Notes: a model not told the origin generated them from the letters alone. Positions 13,401 to 26,410 are shown, counted from the stretch's first letter. The stretch is DNA of 64,000 nt from Paragonimus skrjabini miyazakii (GCA_014338405.1 JTDE01021452.1:20268-84267), one strand, 5' to 3'. Numbers and translations: made by a program.

Positions 13401-16400
13401 ATGCCTTTGATCGTATGACGTTACACCTATTCATTGCCTGGTTTAAGTCTACCCAATTATGTGAAGCTTAGTGTGTGTCTTTACTGTCACATGATAATGA
13501 ACGTCTTTTTATATTGTGATTTATCTCACTACATGTTTTGATGAAACTTCTGTACCTATATTCGCCCGGGAAAGAATAATCGAAAACGGTTGTTTGTCAT
13601 ATAGTGTCAACTAGCATTTCTAAAGTGTACGTGTACAGTGAAGATCAACAGAACCCTATATAAAAGATAGTCAGTAGACTAGTATCTTATTAGGAGTTAC
13701 TCGATAATTTTCATGTCGAAATATTGTCTGCTTAGTTGTGTTGAAGCTGGCTTACTGACAAGTTGAATCGGGGATGAACAAACAAAAGAGGAAAGTAGCA
13801 CGTTTGACGTCAGCTTTGTCTGGTTTCAAAGGAATCGTTTGACTGTTGTGGTGAACAAATTGCCAATGACTTGTAAAGTTATCATAGAGCCACGTTGAAA
13901 GTGTATGAATCGTAGTGCAAGACAAAACTCGCTACCTTTGTAATTGACGTACTGAAAGCTTTACTAAAATCTAAGACCAAACAATCCTGTTGCTGAAACT
14001 GCTTGACGGTTTGTAGTAGAATCTGACCTATCCCATGTCTATTGATGTAATGATAGTATTATGTTACCATACTAATCTGGATATTATCTCACTGCAATAC
14101 ACTTCCTAAACAACAGATCTCTCTATAGAGTGAATGAAACACACTTCTGTAGATGGAAAAAGAGACACTTTTGACTGTTTGCACGCCAGCTGTTACTCTG
14201 GACTCTGACCAGTAGCAGGAAGCTGATCGACACATAACTATATCGAGTTTCAGGTTAATATGCAAAATCAGCGCTATATTTATTACAAAAAGTGAGCATT
14301 AGGTGCCATCGTATAGTTTTATTTTCTCAACAACCCCTCCTGTTGTGCCAACTCCTACGTTAGCGAGATATGTGATGAGGATTCGGTTTGAAAATGTTTA
14401 AAAATTAATCTCAGGTTACTTACGTTATGTTTAAACCTTCTTTCGTTAAATCGCTCCCAAACCAGTGTAGTGCATTTCCGACAGAGGACGAGTTATTTCT
14501 GTTTCACTGTTAACCGCTCTAGCATCTTTACCTGGCACTGTCTCTCGGTATCGCACTGAAAAAAAACCGGCTTTTCCTTATTGTGTCCCAAGACATCGGC
14601 TAAGATTCAAAACACCCACATTACTCCTGTCCGGTAATGCATTTGTCCAATACTAACAATTCACTTTTTGATTCAACCAGTACTAGTTATAACATATTGC
14701 TCGGTAGACCGGGAGACCGTTGACTGACATTTTCTTTTTCTCCTTCATAATGTCTCCATGTGAATCCTGATTTGTCTGTCCAAATAACTTGATTCCACAA
14801 GCTACCACATAACACAGGGTGTCTCGTAGCTCATACAGGTCTCCATACTGTTTTCATTTATCTGCACTATGCACCTTAAGGAAATATTTCACTGCTGTGT
14901 ACATGCCATATCCAGTTAATCGACACAGTTATTGTTCAGAGAACAAGAGTCATAAAACTATCGTTGTTCCGTGAACTGACGGTTCCGAATGACATTTCTT
15001 CGAACTTCCTCGCAAATAAGATAACCTGTGCAAAAATTTTGCCAAAGTTGAACCGGTTCTTTTTCCAAAGTGCCTACTGTAACTCTAGCATACCCAATCA
15101 AACAGTGTGCTCACCAATTCTTAAATAGATTTCGGCCGTCATGGTGTAGGTGTTAGTCGGTTAGTTTAATCTTTCGATAGAAAGTACTGTGCGTCGGTTC
15201 ATGCATTTGTTCATCTGGGTTGTTGTGTAGACTGAAATGCGTTACACACTCCAAGATGTACCGTGTGTGAATAGACCAGAAATTGATTTGATGGAGTGAA
15301 CATTCGGACTCACTGTGGTCGTTTGTGGTTGAGTGCTAATCATAAATTGATCTTTTGTAAAACGTCGGATTACTTGGTTTCTCTGCTTACACCTCCCAAC
15401 TTAGTCACGGGGGTATTGGCTAAGATCAAATTAAGTGGTTTACTCATCACAGGACCATCGAATGATCGATAGGAACGGACTTGAGTTATGATGTGCACCG
15501 TAAGATTAGCCTTCCTGGTTTACATTCCGAGATTACTATCTTCACATTGTTTTAACGGATTTTAGATAGAAAATCCCAGACATTGTCATATGATAACACG
15601 CTCGTAAATTTTGTCGTGTCGCGGCTAACTGCAAACTCTGCTTGAATTCCTGAGAGTATTGTTTCGTTTTCTGACTGAAATCGTATACTGGGAATGAAAA
15701 AAACAACTAGCAGGAAGTCTGGAGCTGAATGAACGTTATTACCAGGACAACCGTCAAATTTGATGGAAGGTCTTGTACGCTAAAATTGTGTGTCCATAAC
15801 ACGAGAAAGATTGTCCTGGTTCTAGTCTGGTTGTGGTGGAAAACGGCGTATAAAGGTCCGCATTATTGTTTCTCTATATACTGTTCACTAATAGCAATGT
15901 TTTCCACAAGCTATTGGTGGGTAAATAAATCGGGATGAGAGCACATTTTTAGGTTAGAAAATCATTGAACAGGTTTCGCATTTGCGCATTCTACATAACA
16001 CGCTGAGCGAATAAAGTACAGAATTAGATTTCTTGACTAACTCAATGCAGTTTGGAAACGTACTAAGATCGGATAACAATCCCGTTTATTGGTCCCATTC
16101 ATAAGTATTTAAATTCAGTTTCTTGACTCCAACAAAATCACTTAATGTAACGCAAATGATGAAGATGTAACACTTTTTATTTCATTGTACTACATAATAA
16201 ACGGTTATCTGTAGCCTTATGGCTTAGACCCGTCAAAACAATCCTATATCCATTCCGTTTATGATTCGGAAGTACTAACTTTAATTAATAATCCATAACA
16301 ACTTATTGTTGTATTACACTGTCCATAGTGTGTCCAATTCTCATCCACAGTAACGCAGTGTTTGCATACTGTTGGATTTTGAGAATAATTAAAACCAAGC

Positions 16401-16767
16401 GGTACATAACTATTTTTATCTATGGAGTAAGCGTTAACTTGACGGTAGATGAATTGTGAAAAATTCGTTTACATGGCTGAACAAAACTGTCGATTAATTG
16501 CCTTGAAAAATTGTAAAAAGACGAAACCACTGAGTTGTGTTCATCATTTACCTTTGACTGTTTACCTCGGTAATATTTTAGTCGTTATTCTGGAATTCAT
16601 GATAACTGTTGTCAAATAGTGACTGAAACTGTGCTAGTGACCAGATGACATTCAAACGAAGGTGTACACTAAATTTATTACATTTCAGCCAATTTGAAAA
16701 ACAAATTCTGACTATTAAGCCATCTGATAACCGCAGGCATTTGTGTCGATCAATTTTGAACGTTAAA
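7431..16767. other. no gene recognised
   Basis: Only short open frames (the longest near 11.3-11.6 and 11.9-12.2 kb) with no family resemblance. A GT-rich stretch near 13.13 kb and a CT-rich stretch near 10.17 kb are simple sequence. No ligand-binding-domain exon of the channel was found by searching for its conserved Trp, Pro-Met-Asp and Cys-loop motifs. Confidence 0.55.
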
Positions 16768-16867
16768 NNNNNNNNNNNNNNNNNNNNNNNNNNNNNNNNN
16801 NNNNNNNNNNNNNNNNNNNNNNNNNNNNNNNNNNNNNNNNNNNNNNNNNNNNNNNNNNNNNNNNNNN
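16768..16867. other. assembly gap, 100 N
   Basis: Exactly 100 N, the usual placeholder for a gap of unknown length. Sequence on the two sides differs in composition, so the join is a scaffold link and an unknown amount of DNA may be missing. Confidence 0.98.
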
Positions 16868-17314
16868 ACACACAACGAACACCTCACAACGGACGCATCT
16901 GCTCCTTGTCTGACTACTCCGCTTGTGGAACCAAAGCACGAAAATGTTACACACAAATTGTATCGAGAAGACGTCCAATAAAGCACAGTCTTTATTGTCC
17001 AACTTGCTAGTTACCACGCCACGCGCGCGCTCGCGTTTATGAATCAGAATTCCAGTCCACAACACATCCCCGGTTTCTGCTCACACATTGTGTGCACTTC
17101 TGCCCGGTTTGTGTGTGATCAGCGCCTTCTACCCGGAGGTTTTACACCTGCCAATCTTTGTCCGTTTGTCCGATTTTGTTGAGCGATGGCTCGTCCGGTC
17201 GCTCGTGTCATCCGTCATCCGGTCGTTGAGGGTTTTCGGATATGCCTTACCGCCGCATTCAGGCATTCCGCCGAGTGTTGTAATACTTGCACCTCCTGCC
17301 TGATAGTCCACCAC
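16868..17314. other. CpG-rich segment beside the gap, origin unknown
   Basis: Richer in G, C and CpG than the surroundings (for example acgcgcgcgctcgcg near 17024) and open in two frames on opposite strands (17088-17303 plus, 17129-17314 minus). No protein family was recognised. It resembles the edge of a transposable element or LTR cut by the gap more than a host exon. Confidence 0.3.
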
Positions 17315-20300
17315 AAAATGTATGCCATGTATTAGGCGAACAAGTAACTGTCAGTCAAAGTGAAAACAAACTGTTACGTCACATCACTTCTATTGTACAA
17401 AGATTCCTTAGTGTTTTTACTTTGTCATTTTAGAACGCGTTCGCTGAAACCTACAAATGAATCAAGAACGTTTGTAATCTGTGCATCACTCACATTTTAT
17501 TGCAACTTTTGCATTCATATATGCCCACCAACAGGTTTTTTTTTAAAAAGACATACCACATTCAGTCCTCGCTATCGCTAGACTTCATGTGACAACTAAT
17601 CAGCGATTTTCCTCATCACACATAGAATCTTGTTCACGTTTGATTGCAGTTTCATCGTCCAACCGACCGATAACTGGCTTATTTCCTGTTTTGTTCCTCA
17701 TAGAGCTCAGCAGCGGTCTATTTTCCGAGTTCTGAGTTATTGAATGACGTTAGAAAAACGGATACTGAGTCTTCTGTAGAGACAATCGAGTGATCCTGAT
17801 AACATTCACAAGTCATTTCAGTAGAACAATCAAGATGGATATTTATTGACAACGGCAGAATAATGGTCAGCAATTTCATCTCATTCAACCTAACTTACCT
17901 CGACTGTTCGAAAGTAATGGGATGATCCATTACAACCAAAAAGTGTTATAAGCTTAGGACCACCGAAGCGATCTACTTCGGAGGTTAAATATGATATAAA
18001 CGGGTTTTGTCTGACGAGGAACGGGCTTAGAAAAACTAGACACAGTGTTGAAATGGACCTGGAAAAATAATTGCCGACAACTGTTTGTAATACAGTGTAA
18101 TCAATAACAGCCAGCTCACGTGCTAGTTGTAAACCTCATTTCGGAAAATAGTCTGCCTAATTGCTTCCACTCAAAACGAGGCACGAACTAATCAACCAGT
18201 TACAAGTGACTTCTAGCCCTTGGCCGCTTATCGGCCACTTAGACACAGACTTCATTAAACGAAACTTATCATACCCAAAAATACAAACATCTCGTATCAT
18301 TCTCACAAATCTTTCTGACAGTCATTTCTAAATCTAACCCTGAAGATATTCTCTGATAGATGACACTAGGATTTAGCTCCTACTCTGAGAATGGTAAAAA
18401 TAGTGTCGTCGATCACATCTTCTGTGCACATGGCCAAACAAAACACATCGCCATCTTGCAAGATATACTTTTTAACCCGATCGGTTTGAAGTCAATGTCA
18501 GCTTCTCAAAACCCCATCACGGCAGTTTGGCTTGAACTTAGTTGACATCCCATTAAGTGACACGTGCCCGGGTCACTAAAAGCAGTCACATACGTCATCA
18601 AGAACAATGAATTGGGTCTCATATCACACATGGAATGGTGTTTCAACTTGGTGAGAGCATAATATTCACGTGTTTGTCAGATTTTTATAATGTAAGTTAC
18701 AGAAGGAGAGGCAAGAAAAATGACTCATCATTACTGGAAGCCGCTAACATTTATCGCGGTTATTTAGAACACTGATAATCCAAATCGACCATCTTTGACC
18801 ACTTCATCTCGAAGGGATATATTAATCCGAGAAAAAAGTTAGCGCCAGTTCAACTCATTCCCGACCCGTTATCCTGAGTCGAACAAGTTCAGTAGTATTA
18901 CACACCATGGCACTGTTCATTCACGTTTATGAAATCACTTGATGGACTGAAGTAAGTATATGAGTAGCAAACTGAAGGGGCACTTTCAAGAAGATATCAC
19001 CATTAAGTACGCTTTCTTCAAGGTTAGCTGCCTGCAGCAGTGAAAATCAATCTGTTGAACAATCTTCCGCGACGTGGATCACAGGATCTTTTTAGATGTA
19101 TCCACACGAGATCCCGTAGAATACCTAAAAATAGTTTGGATTGAAATAAAGTATACGTTGCTCTCAATGAGAACTGCTAAACATAGTATAATTTGTATGC
19201 AACGTCAGCAAACCGTCGCCAAACAAAATTCTCTCGCATTTACGACTCACATCTTACCACTCCGAGATCATATTGTCCATGAGAGGAAAATGTTGCTGTG
19301 AGACAAACTGACTGAGGTTACTCAGTCACAGTGAATAGTGAGGAAAATTGAGAGAGAAAATAGTAACTTGCTTTCTTCTTTGAAATAAGCCACTTATGGT
19401 AGAAATGGTAGCTAGTTTGCCTGAAAACACACTATGAAATAATTTTGACTTCTGATAACGCTGACTGGACCGTTAAACTTGTGCAACACAGAAGGGGAAG
19501 AATTTATTCAAGTGTGTGCTTCATCTACAATTAACGATCGATTGAGCAACACTTATCAGATAACAACTTTCGAATCAGGACAACATCGGAAACAACCAAA
19601 GGCAGCACTACACCAGAAAACTGTGCAAAGGCCTTCATAAATGTTAACTATAAGCGAACCAAAACCTAGTCTAACACGATTTAATCTTGTCGACTCCACA
19701 GCGAATTAAATGCAGCTTCAAACAAAATATATTTTACTGTACAGGAAGTTGCATAAAACAAACTTGCATGGTAAAAAGATTGATTGATAATAAGAACAGT
19801 TTTAACGTATTTTGGAATCTCATTGAAATAGCATTGAGATCAGGAGAACCAACTTCTTCTTTTTGTGAAAAGTTTCCACTCAGAAGTTTAGATAATGTTT
19901 CGCTGTTTGTTTCTTCTACCCTTTATGTTGTTTACCTTAAGTCTAACTGAATTCAAATTTTGAGGATGGTGTGAGTTTGTTTAACTGCTGATGTAAATTT
20001 TCGAATTATACCTCCGTCTGTTCGATTATATCCAACCCTTGGCAGACAAAATTTAGAATCCAAATATAATACCTATAGCATTGTGTGACTCACGAATACT
20101 GAGGTGTAATTACGGATATGCTGTTCGGGATCACCAGGAAATGTGACCTACGGTTCGATCAGACTCAGTACACTAGAGAATTTAATCCCTCTCTCCTGTG
20201 CTTGCTTCTGCATCTACGTTTCTAGGTAGTCTTTGAACAGTAATCCTACCGCATTTGAAAGCACCGTGACAGACACCGCATGCTGGGAATGATTCCGTGT

Positions 20301-21467
20301 AAGCACATTGAGTTAAGCCCCCACTGTGTCTCGCTCGCTTTTAGCGCGACACTGAAGGAGTTGCTATCAATGCAGTCCTTAAGCGAGTTGATAATAGGTT
20401 TCGCCCCTTCAATTCTGGTGCTGAATTTTACTTACTCGTTGAATGTTCTCACCAACGTTGGATGGCTACAATTATGTGATTGTACACAGAGTATTCACGG
20501 GAAGTCAGGGTTGCAAACAGATGCTTTTAATAATTGTCATCAGGCAAATACAGTTACAAAGGATTCATTGAACTTATATATAAAACTGGAATATGATTAT
20601 AATCAGTGATACTGGTCATGGAACTTGTGGATGAATGTCTACCGGATGGCGCTGATAAATTTCACACAATCACAACTCTAATCTGAATGTCCCCGTCACC
20701 GGCAAAATCATTCACTGACCAGTCTGCGACGCATGTTATGAGCGTATAGAAATAAGATTTTCAATGGTCATGCAACCTTCAAGCCAGATAGACCCTAGTG
20801 TGTTGGAGGGGTGTTAGCGAGTCACCCAGACGAATTTGTTACACTCCCGCCGAACGTCGTTATTTAGGACAGCAAAGCATTGCATAATGGATTGCTAGAG
20901 TACGTACTAGGTTATGCTTACCTTGATTATGAGTGAATATTTGATGCCATTCAAAGGAAGTGGCGTATGGGCTAAGTGCATGTCTAACAAAATTGCCAAA
21001 TGTGAAATTAAATTTTGATTCAATGTTGATGCTAAATCACAATGTGTGTTTCACGTGATTCAGTCGAAAAAAAGGTCCTCCAGCATGACTCTAGTTGCCG
21101 ATAACATGATTCTTAGCCTTATACACGATTCGCTTGATCAATAATGAGCGGTTGGTTCAAACGACTTTTTCACTGACTTGCTGTTGGCATCGCTTTCAGT
21201 CCAACGTAACGTAACGGCTGTGGATAGCGAACATTTGAATAGTCGCTTAATCTCAGATGACTCCAAGTAGATATTTCTCTACCTTTAAGAAAGTTTGCAA
21301 TTTTGAAACCACGTCGAAAAACAACTGTTAGCTAAGCACTGAGCAACCGTTTGATGAGTTGCAATGAAGCAGTGAAAACACATACTGACTGAAATGAGTT
21401 TGCACTCGGACTCACAAAGGAACTGTATAAACTGACACAACAGACACGCAGTGTTTACCTTCCATAA
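17315..21467. other. no gene recognised
   Basis: Contains a 109-codon plus-strand open frame at 20280-20609 and an 87-codon frame at 19687-19950. Both lack recognisable domains and have no convincing splice context. Confidence 0.55.
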
Positions 21468-22111
21468 CTATACTTTCAATAGGCCAACAGCAAACTTAAC
21501 ATACCCAAGTAATATCCGATTGGTGGTGGATTCAGCAGTAGACAACATCTGTTGTCTGACCAGTTTGGGGTGGTTTTTCGGGACTTTGTAGACAACACGG
21601 AACGCCTGAGTGGGATCATCCCAGTGATTAGCACTTGCCACTTGTTCGACGACTGCACTGTTGATGGATTTGGTTGAACCTATCCCGAGCCACGCTAGAT
21701 GGTGTTCTTTAATCCGTTTTCACAAACGTCTCGTCGTGTGACCTACATATTCTGGTGTGCAACAGCAAGAAAATAAGTAAACATCCATGGATTGGTCGAG
21801 GACAGAGAGTTTGCCTTTTAAGCTCAAAGTTAGCAGCTGCGCAGCGTTGCCGCCAGAAATGTGCGCCTAAGAATCTGCTAAAGTCGACGGTTTAGTGTCT
21901 CTGTTGCAGTATCATCCTTAGGAATGAGGCGAATGAAAATAGCCTTCTTTTCTACCGTAGTAATCTGACTCCGTGGCTTAGACACGATCATGTTCCGGGT
22001 TATGAAACGATCCGGGTAGCCATTTTCCCGCAACACGTTGGCGACTCTCTCCAGTTCCTGGTCTACCGTGTCTCCAGAGCAAATTTTCATTGCTGTACTA
22101 GTCAGCCGCAC
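21468..22111 (-). mobile_element. Penelope-like retroelement, 3' part with GIY-YIG endonuclease (decayed)
   Basis: Read on the minus strand from 22111 downward, the sequence begins in the region after the reverse transcriptase core (TSTAMKICSGDTVDQELERV, then NGYPDRFI). It continues through the typical stretch before the endonuclease (VEKKAIF, LIPKDD, ETLNRRL). After frameshifts a GIY-YIG domain follows: SMDVYLFSCC, then EYVGHTTRRL, a stop, KRIKEHHLAWL, KSINSAVVEQV and AFRVVYKV, ending in a stop at 21468-21470. The order of motifs and the pairing of reverse transcriptase with GIY-YIG identify a Penelope-like element. At least one in-frame stop and one frameshift make it non-functional. It is joined head to head with the inverted piece starting at 22112. 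Confidence 0.85.
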
Positions 22112-22500
22112 TGGGGTCCCCATTTGGCCCACTTCTAGTGGATATTTTAATGGGCAAGCTTGAACGTCAACAACTAAACCAGTCCATTGTCAATTTGTGC
22201 TTCCACCGACGATACGTAGACGATATCTTCGTTCTACTGAAGTCTGAGCATGACCTACCTGGTGTCGTCTACCCATTCAACCAGGCGCACCCCGCTATCA
22301 CGTTTACTTCTGAAACGGAATCGGAAAACTCGTTTAACATCCTATTATTGGACGACGTGACAGACTTTGTGGTTTAAGTGGTACCTACGGAAACAGAATA
22401 GATTATCCGTGATGTGTGGAAACTGCATCAAACTGGAGTTATTTACATTAAGTAGTCTAGACTGAGTATGTTCCCGGTGGAACCTAACGGGAGCTAGGGA
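22112..22500 (+). mobile_element. Penelope-like retroelement, inverted reverse transcriptase segment
   Basis: On the plus strand, directly next to the minus-strand 3' part. The reading starts at the conserved motif GSPFGPLLVDILMGKLE and continues to the catalytic box RYVDDIFVLL (Tyr-Val-Asp-Asp intact). It then passes FNQAHPAITFTSETE, the next conserved reverse transcriptase block, and a degenerate stretch with stops (TGVIYI) to about 22480-22500. This is the piece that should precede the segment starting at 22111 on the other strand. The element is therefore broken with its 5' portion inverted and truncated before the Gly-Ser-Pro motif. Confidence 0.85.
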
Positions 22501-24314
22501 AGACTTATAATTGTAACGGTATATATTTAAGACACCTCATAACCGGCTGAAACTGGCATTTTCGTGGAATTTCAGGAATCCCTCTCTGAAGAGAAGCCCT
22601 ATACTGCAGTTTCACTCTAATAAAAACTCGTCAATCATGTATATCCAACCACGTTTTCACGAGATAAACGTGTTAAACGCCATGCCGTTGACCTCAAATC
22701 AGGCGTCATTGAGTCGTCTTATACAAACGCTGAGCTATGTGTACTCGTGAACAGTGCCCACATTTCTCAGTTGTTTCTGGACAAACAAATCCTTGACTAC
22801 TTATCAGTAACCTCAGCAGTGAATGGTACTTTGCGACCGATGAATAAACCTTTCAGTTTTTCATTGTTTAAGTTCGATTACGTTAACTGTAACATTCATA
22901 TATATGAGATAGGAGTGCCCCATCTTCCGTGCATTGCACAGGGTTGTATATCTGCTGCATACGAAGATAATGCGCAACAGTCATGGGTTTAAAATTATCT
23001 TGTTGTTGAACCGTACGACTCACCAATGAAGTCCTCAAAAAGAAGATAGTTTGTTACTAATGTTTTATTGTTAACTGGTTTGGAAAAACCAGTGGAATCC
23101 TACATATTAAACACTGTCATACTTCTCGAGAAAATCCTCAGTCGATTAACCCAAACCAAATCACACGTAAGTTTGACGTCGATACCTGTGTAACACTAGG
23201 ACAAACAATGGCTTTATCAGACGATATACGCTGAGATGCAAAATCCACAGCTATTGACTGCAATCAATTCTGTGTTTGCTCTTGTTACCTGCATATTTCT
23301 GAAGTCTTTTAAAACAGGTTTAAAAGTGAAACTGAAGTTTCTTGTGTGTTGACAAAGTACTTCTTTGACACTCTTGATAGTAGCAACAAGTTGACTTGTA
23401 AACCATACACCACGGTTACCATAGAGGTTGGAAGGACTTGCACATGTAGATGCAAACCTGACATTGAAGTATACCACTATTTCAACTTTCCACCTAACAT
23501 TCTATGCCAAAAACTAATCTAGTGAAATAGAGCTTTGACTGTGAGTTATTTGGAAATAAGTGTAATCCACTACTCTTTTTTGGTTTGTCTTTCGTTGCCG
23601 AAAATATCGATCGAACTTAATATTCTACTCCAGATCAATAATCTTCAAGGTACTGAGGAAAACTAATCAGTACCACCCGGCAAAAAACGTGTAACTTTCT
23701 GTGCATTGGCGGTCTCATTCAGTTCCACTCTTCTCGCGAATATCGACATATTTGGCAAAGTACCACTCACAAGTAGTGTATGCGTTAAAATATCGATAGC
23801 TTAAATGATAAACGTTTTCTCCATATCTCCAATAAGGTTGAGCTTTCTAAGGTTCGCCTCTCTCAGATAGATGGAGGGTATTTGTAACTGCTTAATATGT
23901 CACAATTTAGATCGGATAGGTTTATATGCATAAATTCAGTTACCCGGCGTCAGTCAACAGTGATGTTTTATTCTGATTGAAAGTAAGCGAGTTCAGGGGT
24001 TTTTGCAAATGTGAACAATATCGTCGAATCCCAGTTCTTGCTACATCCAAAAGACAATGCATACATGTGGTTGGTCGCACAGTCAGCAATGGCAAATATC
24101 AAGAATAATGAAACTTTGGTTGTAAAAACCTGAATTTCCATTAACAACTTACAAATTTCTTTTGCTTATCTGTTTAAATTAATTGTGGCGCCTTTGTGAG
24201 TGTATATTTTTATGTTTACGTAACAACCTATATCCTTAAGTTGATAATTACTAACTATCCAGATACAAATGTGAACAACGATCAGCTCTGTTTTTTGTTT
24301 ATCTCGATCTTCAG
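22501..24314. other. upstream intron of the channel gene, no exon recognised
   Basis: Sequence directly before the M1-M2 exon. It must be intron if the acceptor at 24313-24314 is right. No exon carrying the Cys-loop signature was found here. Confidence 0.55.
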
Positions 24315-24530
24315 GATTGCACAAAAAATGGAACCACCAGCACGGGAACCTACAGTTGTCTATTGCTCACACTGACCTTACAACGTCAGGTCAGCTCCTA
24401 TCTCGTGACAACCTACATTCCTGAAGTGCTTATCGTGATGGTATCTTGGCTTGGGTTCTGGATTGATGTGAGAGTGGTACCGGCCAGAATCACTTTGGGA
24501 CTGTTCACTCTATTGGGCTTGCTAACTGAG
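24315..24530 (+). CDS. Cys-loop ligand-gated chloride channel, exon with M1 and M2
   Basis: Internal exon of 72 codons, read in phase 0 at both ends, with acceptor ..tcttcag before it and donor gtaagt after it. The first 15 residues hold a cysteine pair with C-x12-C spacing followed by TG-x-Y-S-C. An extra disulfide here is a hallmark of glycine- and glutamate-gated chloride channels and is absent from GABA-A receptors. M1 follows (about residues 30-50, YIPEVLIVMVSW), then the short M1-M2 linker with Pro-Ala-Arg (residues 56-58), the signature of anion-selective pores. M2 runs from residue 59 to the exon end. It aligns without gaps to the glycine receptor M2, with Leu at 9' conserved. Phe replaces the usual Thr/Ser at 6' (codon 24504-24506), and 2' is Thr. 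The protein would sit in the plasma membrane as a pentamer subunit passing chloride on ligand binding. The ligand cannot be inferred because the binding domain is not visible. The class is secure; the choice between glutamate and glycine types is not. Confidence 0.94.
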
Positions 24531-25484
24531 GTAAGTCCAGTAGATTTGTATGATCCGAACGTAACAAAAACTGAGATACATGTTGTCAAAACTTAACAAA
24601 ACCGGAAGTATTAGTTACTTTCATAAAGAAAGGATGAATACAATGGGAAATGCAAGCACACTGCTGATTGTTTGACCGAATACATGGAACACTTGGTTAT
24701 ATATGTTCAGCACATAGTTTTCAAGCTTCTTCGCTCGGTTGTCTACTTCGGCTTTAATGGAACATGACACGACCCACTGTTGACAATGTGTCTTTAGGTC
24801 ACTTGCCTAACATTTGTTTCTGGAGCATTTCTTGGAAAAAACTCTTGTCTGAACATTTTTGTAAACAAAATGTTGCAGTCAGTTTTCAAGTTAAAAATCA
24901 CTATTCAGTCTACTGAGTCATTTTCTTGACGCTTTACCACCGATTTTTTGAACCTAAGGCCCGCTACAAAAAATGCACATCTACGCTCAGCATTTGCTTC
25001 GAAATGTACCAACGATGAGAACATTGAGCCATAAATATGTCACCACGAAGAATAAGAATTTACGATAGAACTCCTTCGTAATAGGGGGGTAACTTCAGAC
25101 CAGTTCGTCAAGTATCGGTGAGAGAAGAGGCCATAACGATATACTCAAAACATCCATGTGGTCATTCAGAATTGGAACAACTTGACGAACATCTTCATCA
25201 CCAGGTCAGTAAATTTTTGATGGTTAACTAACAGATGTCGACTAAAGTGTGAGAAAAACGCAGCTATGGTTGGACAACGAGAAAGCAACCATATCTATCC
25301 TATATAGTGACTTGGACGGTCTGCTAATGTTAACTCCGGGTGAGTGAAACTTGCGTTCTCGGGTGGATGAATAGTGTGTCAAGGGAGTTCAATAGGTTGT
25401 ATGAACATCTTGGAACAACATAACACAAGATGACGTAATCGGATGGCGATCACTTCGACCGTTGCCACGTTGTATTGACCTTGT

Positions 25485-26410
25485 CTATTGTCTAGACGCT
25501 CTGTAGATAACATGAGAAGACTGACTAGGGTTCATCTTGTGACTTGTGTCTGCTAGACGTTCTACAATAACGCTAGTTACTGATTTGCTCACTCTGCTTT
25601 CAAGCCATGTTGGGTGATGCCATCTTACACGTTTACCAAGCTGCCCAGTGGTATATCCAATATGCTCCGTTGCACAGCAATAGGAAAGAGTAGACAACCA
25701 TATTTTGGGTGTGCACAGGCATCTTCTCTTTCACGTTAGAAGATAACATGCACGTACTTGTGAACCAGGATTGCAGCATTGCGGCCGGAAAGGTTCTTAA
25801 TAGTACATTATACAGTCCACGGTTGAAAAAATATACTGCTAGATCGTCTTTGGATGGCAGGTTAACGAATGCAGATTTATTATCCACCTGATCAGCTACA
25901 GGATGTGGCAATTTTTCTGCCGTGTGTTTAGGAATAAATCTTTCACGATGGTCGTTTCGTCTCAGGGCGTTGGAATTAAGAGAAAACTCCCGTTCGATAG
26001 CGTCCTCCAAGCACACTTTCTTTCTTTTGTTCTTTAGGCTGTGGATAAGATTCTTCTTTTGCTTCAGCTGCATTGAACTGCTGAAATGGGTACATTGTCT
26101 TGCTCATGTCGATTTCCTGTGAATTGGTCGTTTCAGCGAGCCATTTGTTCGTCTGTGTAAATTGACCTCAAGTAAATGAAACAAGCTGTTCGTTTCTATT
26201 TTTGCCATGAACTGTATGGAGGGATAATTTGTGTTAAACATGCACATAATATTATCGTTTTCGTCTAAGCCCTCTGTTGCCACGAATAGTTCGCCTACAT
26301 AACAGCGTTAGAAACAAAAGCTATTGATCATATTGTTGATTTGGTCGTGTTTAAGCTTGTTGATTATTGTATCGGCCAACAAAAGGTCGGAGGACTCTCA
26401 TAGTCACCCC
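25485..26410 (-). mobile_element. Penelope-like retroelement, decayed reverse transcriptase plus GIY-YIG
   Basis: On the minus strand from about 26410 the sequence reads LLADTIINKLKHDQINN, then a degenerate catalytic box Arg-Cys-Tyr-Val-Gly-Glu in place of Tyr-Val-Asp-Asp. FNTNYPSIQFMAKIE, RRTNGSLKRPIHRK and the linker follow, then RTFPAAMLQSWF and NMVVYSFLLLC, and after a frameshift the endonuclease (EHIGYTTGQLGKRVRWHH, then PTWLESR). The order is that of a Penelope-like element. The lost catalytic aspartates, at least two stops in the transcriptase part and the frameshift show it is dead. It lies about 1 kb into the long intron, antisense to the channel gene. Confidence 0.85.

Noticed and set aside
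22747..22992. Ligand-binding-domain exon of the channel
   Set aside because: Right orientation and place, but no Cys-loop, Trp or Pro-Met-Asp signature and no convincing splice sites.
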